A stretch of DNA of 64,000 nt from Alphaproteobacteria bacterium (GTDB lineage: Bacteria > Pseudomonadota > Alphaproteobacteria > Micavibrionales > UBA2020): the NCBI GenBank assembly GCA_016794125.1, contig JAEUKT010000004.1, positions 631,460-695,459 on the forward strand, read 5' to 3'. Every line of letters begins with the position of its first letter. Within the stretch, counting starts at the first letter, position 1. A program made the position numbers and the translations under genes. Below are positions 59,921 to 64,000 of this stretch, piece after piece. The notes beneath the pieces were generated by a model that had not been told where the DNA came from, ran no database searches, and saw nothing but the letters and a program-made list of their open reading frames with translations.

Positions 59921-60940
59921 TCAGGCTTTGGGGTGGCCGTTGAGGAAGGGCGCGGTGCCCTTCGGCATCGGCTTGTCGCGCAGCACTTCGCCGATGAAAT
60001 CGTAATCCGCCAGCTTCGCCGCGCGTTCCGCGATTTTCGGCGGCAGTGTTTTGGCGGCCTCGTCATTGAATTCTTCTTCAAGTCCTTTGGGTGTAGCGAT
60101 TTTCTTTTCGAGGATCGCCTTCAATACCGTCGATGTCCATTTGAAGGTATCGGGAAACGGCGTCGTCAGCACGATATTGGTCAGTTCCCCCAGCGGTGTC
60201 TGGCCGTGCAGTTTTTCAAAGCTTTCAAAAAGGTGCTGCGCCTCGCCGGTATTCGGCGTGTAATGCGAGGCGAAGGCACCGGCAAGAGAAATCGCCTGCT
60301 GCGCGTTCACACCGGCGGCGGCAATGCGGTCTTGTGACTCATTTATCTTCTCCACCGTCGGCCCCGAAAAATTGATCATGCCGCTGGTGTTGTAAAGCGC
60401 ATGGCGCGTGCGGAACAGCATCAGCTGTTCGGCCAAGACAGGGTCTGCGCCGTTGCGCTGGATATTGCGGATGAGGGCAAAGGCATCGGCGGCGTTTTCC
60501 GCCACCAGTCGGTCGCGGCTGCCTGCTTCGGGCACAATCGCGTGGCCGGTTTCATGGTCGAAAATGAATTGCAGTTCCTGCGCGGGCGTTACCGATCCGT
60601 CGAAGAAACGCGGGCGGTCATCGGCGGTGTAGATAAAAACGATCGAATTGCCGTGATCGTCCGTCTGGCAATACGAGGTCTTTTGTTTCTGGCAATGCGC
60701 GAAAATCGGCTGCAGGGTTTGCTTGCCCTGTTCGCTTTGCATGAGGTTTATCAGTTCCATCACCGCTTGCGGGTCGGGATGCGCGATGTTGCCTGTCGAT
60801 ACATCAACGAAATAGACGCTGTTCGTGCGGTCGGGATAGGTATCGTAAAATTCGGAAACCGCCGCCTCGAAGTCGAATGTCGGGGAGCCCGGTTGTTGGG
60901 CGGCCTTCGCAAAATCGGCGGCGGGGGTGTCGTCAGCCAT
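59921..60940 (-). CDS. Hypothetical protein with HExxH zincin motif
   Basis: The 339-residue protein has FIFDHETGHAIVPEAGSRD, where HETGH fits the HExxH zinc-protease motif, and the downstream AENAADAFALIRN could give the third ligand. No signal peptide is seen. A GGGAGC ribosome site precedes the ATG. Family and substrate are unknown; the protein could be a secreted effector or a cell-wall-related peptidase. Confidence 0.6.
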   Translation of the reverse strand: MADDTPAADFAKAAQQPGSPTFDFEAAVSEFYDTYPDRTNSVYFVDVSTGNIAHPDPQAVMELINLMQSEQGKQTLQPIFAHCQKQKTSYCQTDDHGNSIVFIYTADDRPRFFDGSVTPAQELQFIFDHETGHAIVPEAGSRDRLVAENAADAFALIRNIQRNGADPVLAEQLMLFRTRHALYNTSGMINFSGPTVEKINESQDRIAAAGVNAQQAISLAGAFASHYTPNTGEAQHLFESFEKLHGQTPLGELTNIVLTTPFPDTFKWTSTVLKAILEKKIATPKGLEEEFNDEAAKTLPPKIAERAAKLADYDFIGEVLRDKPMPKGTAPFLNGHPKA

Positions 60941-61045
60941 AAATGCTCCCTGTAGAAGCTATTATACATAAATTTCAGAGACCGGCGTAGCATATTCGTC
61001 CCAATCACTCTAAGTGACTGATTAATATACTTATATACAAGGAAG

Positions 61046-61070
61046 AAGGCCGGATCACCGATCCGGCCTT
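61046..61070 (-). terminator. Hairpin terminator downstream of 61094-62272
   Basis: AAGGCCGGATC pairs with GATCCGGCCTT across a 3-nt loop. Reading on the minus strand it follows the stop of the repeat-protein gene by about 24 nt and is followed by CTTCCTTGT, a weak T-rich tail. Confidence 0.75.
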
Positions 61071-61093
61071 CGTTATTCATCTCATCTAAAAGA

Positions 61094-62272
61094 TCAGGGC
61101 GTCGGGCAGCCGACAGTCATGCCTTTCAGGATGGTCGAGGTGTCGAATTTGACATGCTCGATCACGCGACCCGCACCACCCCATTCGCGCACGAACATGG
61201 CGGCGCGTGCGCCCTTCATGTCCTGCATCGCGCCGAGGGCGGCAGTTTTGTCGGCAGGAACGCCGCCGAGGCCGTGGTATTGCATGTAGAGCAGATCGAC
61301 TTTCGCCTGCATGTTGCCGGCATCAGCGGCCTGCTTGAACAGTTCAACCGCGACCGAGGCATCTTTCGGAACGCCGTCAAAGCCGTTCATGGCGAAGAAG
61401 GCGAGGTCTTTTGCGCCCTGCGCGGCGACATGCGCGTTGGTCGAAGCGGAGCGTGAAATCGCATCCGTTACGCGTGCCGAAACGTCATGGCCGTCGATCA
61501 GGGCGGCGAATTGTTCGGTGGGCGAAAGACAGATAGGTGCTGCCACGACGGTTTCGACCGGAGGGATTACCGCAGTTTCAACAGGGGGAACAACCGCGGT
61601 TTCAACGGGCGGTGCAACAACCGTTTCAACCGGGGGAACCACGGCCGTTTCAACCGGCGGCACAACCACGGGCGGAACAGCAGGCGTATGCGGGCCAAAG
61701 CCCAGCCAGCCCTGAATAGTGCCCGAATGCAGACCCAGGAACAGCGCCGAACCGGCGATGGCAAAGGTGGTGCTGAGGCCGAATACTTTCAGGTTTTTCT
61801 TCGACAGCAGTTCCTTGCCATGCGTGAGGGAGAAGTAAGCGGGCAGTTCTGCACCGGTTTTCTTCAGTTTGCGGCGCTCGAGAGCGTCATGCAGCAGGGT
61901 CGATCCGATACCGACGGCAACGCCGGAACCCAGAATGGTCGCCCATGCGGGCGCGCCCGCGATGGTCATGCCGACAACAGCGGCGGTTTTGGCAACGGCG
62001 GAAACGGCGGCACCCATCGCCATGCCGGACACGACGTTGAACGCGCCCTTCAGGAAACCGCGTAGGCGGCTTTTGGGGGCAGCGGCAGCGGGAGCTGCTT
62101 CTTCGGTGTTGTCGTTCACCGGCTCGACCACCGCGGGGGCGGGCGTTGCGGGAACGGCAGGCGCAGCGGGCGAAGCGCCCACAATTTCATTATGGGTCGT
62201 GACTTCGTCGTTGGCAGCAATGTCATCAATGGCTGGTGCAACCTTTGCAGGTTTTTTTTCAGGTTCAGACAT
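61094..62272 (-). CDS. Membrane protein with PPVET repeats and Sel1-like end
   Basis: The 392-residue protein has an acidic, Pro/Ala-rich N-terminus, a hydrophobic Gly/Ala-rich stretch (about 75-120), one further membrane segment (FGLSTTFAIAGSALFLGL), then seven or so copies of PPVETAVV/PPVETVVA, and two Sel1-like helical repeats (LAFFAMNGFDGVPKDASVA, YMQYHGLGGVPADKTAAL). This reads as a membrane anchor, a flexible linker and a protein-binding domain outside it. Function is unknown. The ATG at 62272 has GGAG upstream. Confidence 0.75.
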   Translation of the reverse strand: MSEPEKKPAKVAPAIDDIAANDEVTTHNEIVGASPAAPAVPATPAPAVVEPVNDNTEEAAPAAAAPKSRLRGFLKGAFNVVSGMAMGAAVSAVAKTAAVVGMTIAGAPAWATILGSGVAVGIGSTLLHDALERRKLKKTGAELPAYFSLTHGKELLSKKNLKVFGLSTTFAIAGSALFLGLHSGTIQGWLGFGPHTPAVPPVVVPPVETAVVPPVETVVAPPVETAVVPPVETAVIPPVETVVAAPICLSPTEQFAALIDGHDVSARVTDAISRSASTNAHVAAQGAKDLAFFAMNGFDGVPKDASVAVELFKQAADAGNMQAKVDLLYMQYHGLGGVPADKTAALGAMQDMKGARAAMFVREWGGAGRVIEHVKFDTSTILKGMTVGCPTP

Positions 62273-62433
62273 TAGTATCTCCGTAGGGATGGGGGTCTTA
62301 ACCCGCTTTGAAAAGGGGGCGGGCGCCCGATTAACATAAAATATCTTATCTATGTTGAGACTACAGACCATAGGGGGCTGAGTCTGTCAAGCAAACGGGT
62401 CGATTTATTTGGGAAACAAGTGTTCTTAGGTAT

Positions 62434-62721
62434 TTAGATACCGAACCCGTCGCACATCTCGTTATATCCTGTGCGTGCGGCGCGCTCGGTCAGGATGCGC
62501 TGGCATTGCTGCAAACGGCTGCTGGCGGCGTGGGTCAGGGTAAAGGGCAGGATGCCGTGGGCAAGCAACAGGATGCAGACGACGAATAAGCGGCGCGCCA
62601 TATCGACAGTAAAGACGAAATGCTGCCAATAGCTTTCACCCGCTTCGCGCGGGTGGTCGGTGAACGCACCGCGCAGGGTGCGCAGCAGGGTTTTATTCAT
62701 GTCATTCGGGGTCGTGTCCAT
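62434..62721 (-). CDS. Small membrane protein, DUF6356-like
   Basis: The 95-residue protein has AFTDHPREAGESYWQHFVF followed by one hydrophobic segment (LFVVCILLLAHGILPFTLT). This matches DUF6356-type small proteins (xFxxHPxxxGExYxxH), whose role is unknown. Starts at 62727 (TTG) and 62700 (ATG) are also possible. Confidence 0.65.
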   Translation of the reverse strand: MDTTPNDMNKTLLRTLRGAFTDHPREAGESYWQHFVFTVDMARRLFVVCILLLAHGILPFTLTHAASSRLQQCQRILTERAARTGYNEMCDGFGI

Positions 62722-62857
62722 GCTCAAAAAGCTATCGCATTATGATAAGTATTGCAAGCGTCGCATGCCCGCGTGATTTATGTTCCATCTTCACAGGTTT
62801 TTCAGGATGATGGGGCACAATCCAGTTCTCAGATTCTATCACCTTACGGGTATTCCC

Positions 62858-64000
62858 ATGCGTCATTTCCTGCTCGCCCTTGCTCTTGTTTTTTCCATGG
62901 GGGGCGTGGCACATGCCGCGTTTGATAGCACAACGGCAGCATCCGAAAAAGACCTGCGCATCATCCGTGTCACGCCGACCGGCGAAGATGTGGCATCCGA
63001 CCGCCAGATCGTTTTCACCTTCAACCGCCCCGTCGTGCCGCTGGGCCAGATGGAACGCACGAAGGAAGAAATTCCCGTCACCATTTCCCCCGAAGTCGAT
63101 TGCGAATGGCGCTGGATCAACCCGTCATCGCTCGCCTGCCAGCTGACGGAAAAATCGGCGCTGGAACAATCCACCGCCTATGACATCGAAATGAAGCCCG
63201 GCATCAAGGCCGAAGACGGCGCGCAACTAGCGGAAACGTATAAAGACAAATTCATCACGAAACGCGCGGATGTGGAATACAACTGGTTCCGCACCTGGAA
63301 ATCGCCCGGCATGCCGGTGGTGCGCCTGACCTTCAACCAGCCCGTCACCAAATCATCGGTGCAGAAATTCATCAAGCTGAACGACGGCAAGGCGGATTTC
63401 ACGCTGGATGTCAGCAAAGATCCCGACGATAACGAAGCGCCGCGCTTTGTGCCCTTCGGCAAAGGCTGGCTCGATTTCGGCAAGCAGCCTAAACGCAAAA
63501 GCGACGACCAGCTGACCGAAAAGAACGGCGAAGAAGCACGCCGCATCTGGGTCGTGCAGCCGCAACAGGAATTGCCGCTCGATACCACGATCACCATGAA
63601 ACTGCTGCCCGGCCTTGTCTCCGGCCTTGGGCCCGAACCCAGCATCGCCAAGCGCGATGTGGTCAGTTTCGACACTTACCCCGAACTTTCCTTCGTCGGT
63701 CTGCGCTGCGTCGATAACAGCGATAACACCATCACTATCGATTCCGGCAAGGCGAATGCCGCAAACCAGCTTTGCAACCCGATGGCGCCTGTCTATCTGA
63801 TGTTCAGCGCCCCCGTGATGCGCTCGCAGATGCGCGACAATTTGACCTTTACCCCCGCGCTGGGCGCGGACGCCAAGAAAGACGAAATCTGGGGCGACCT
63901 GTCGTATGAATATTCGCGGCTGAACAGTGCGCATGTAAAGGGCCGTACCTATGACCAGAACCTGCCATATGGCCTGAAGGCCGCGCAGAAATACCAGATC
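62858..64000 (+). CDS. Alpha-2-macroglobulin family protein, N-terminal part cut by window edge
   Basis: From the ATG, 381 codons stay open to the window end. A signal peptide (MRHFLLALALVFSMGGVAHA) is followed by beta-rich domains with VFTFNRPVVPLG, CEWRWINPSSLACQL and RVTPTGEDV, typical of the first macroglobulin domains of large bacterial alpha-2-macroglobulins. These trap foreign proteases in the periplasm and are usually over 1500 residues. The bait and thioester regions lie outside the window. A pbpC gene often follows and should be looked for. Confidence 0.85.
   Translation, partial: MRHFLLALALVFSMGGVAHAAFDSTTAASEKDLRIIRVTPTGEDVASDRQIVFTFNRPVVPLGQMERTKEEIPVTISPEVDCEWRWINPSSLACQLTEKSALEQSTAYDIEMKPGIKAEDGAQLAETYKDKFITKRADVEYNWFRTWKSPGMPVVRLTFNQPVTKSSVQKFIKLNDGKADFTLDVSKDPDDNEAPRFVPFGKGWLDFGKQPKRKSDDQLTEKNGEEARRIWVVQPQQELPLDTTITMKLLPGLVSGLGPEPSIAKRDVVSFDTYPELSFVGLRCVDNSDNTITIDSGKANAANQLCNPMAPVYLMFSAPVMRSQMRDNLTFTPALGADAKKDEIWGDLSYEYSRLNSAHVKGRTYDQNLPYGLKAAQKYQI

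Overview
The window looks like an alphaproteobacterial chromosome. The tRNA-fMet 3' ends, the NnrS/NnrU/Dnr-type nitrogen-oxide genes and the gene families of the right flank all fit that group. It has three blocks with visibly different base composition: a nitrate-respiration and molybdenum-cofactor block (1-20.7 kb), an A+T-richer mobilizable defence island (21.05-46.83 kb), and a G+C-rich housekeeping or hypothetical block (46.9-64 kb).

Block 1 encodes almost everything needed to respire nitrate to nitrite: moeA, an Fnr-type regulator, a fused NarK1-NarK2 transporter, narGHJI with a PpiC-type foldase, nnrS, a Dnr-like regulator, nnrU, and moaA - moaC/mogA fusion - moaD - moaE - mobA - unknown - moeB/rhodanese. 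Five perfect TTGAT-N4-ATCAA boxes sit at the promoters, so the block reads as one low-oxygen/NO regulon. The moaA leader carries a probable Moco (molybdenum cofactor) riboswitch, which would couple cofactor synthesis to cofactor level. Odd points are an unannotated 60-codon CCGSCGG protein between narH and narJ, Cys/Gly-rich tails on NarH and MoaE, and a relict HemN C-terminal domain with its own Fnr box. No nitrite, NO or N2O reductase is visible here. The left edge cuts a histidine-decarboxylase-like gene.

Block 2 is bounded by a 46-bp direct repeat identical to the 3' part of an initiator tRNA (anticodon loop to CCA). It holds a tyrosine integrase, a Fic/PIN gene pair, a MobC/relaxase mobilization module with a probable oriT region, and a dense set of defence-like genes. 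These are an ABC-three-component system whose alpha/beta-hydrolase gene is frameshifted at a G8 run, a nuclease-NTPase-SEC-C protein resembling STAND antiviral proteins, a six-gene cassette (C5 methylase, Vsr, unknown, ParB-like, SNF2 ATPase, PD-(D/E)XK protein), and an SF1 helicase with an apparent RelE-like N-terminus. Neither repeat copy has the 5' half of the tRNA, so the nitrate block may itself be a stacked island at the same tRNA, with the intact gene beyond the left edge.

Block 3 carries a metallo-beta-lactamase hydrolase, a nucleotidyltransferase, YqgE/AlgH, a small EF-hand protein, several unknowns, a glutamine-synthetase-like/aldehyde dehydrogenase/Fe-alcohol dehydrogenase operon, TspO, an RluA-type pseudouridine synthase, secreted or repeat proteins, and the start of an alpha-2-macroglobulin gene cut by the right edge.

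All function calls come from reading motifs by eye; no database search or structure prediction was run.
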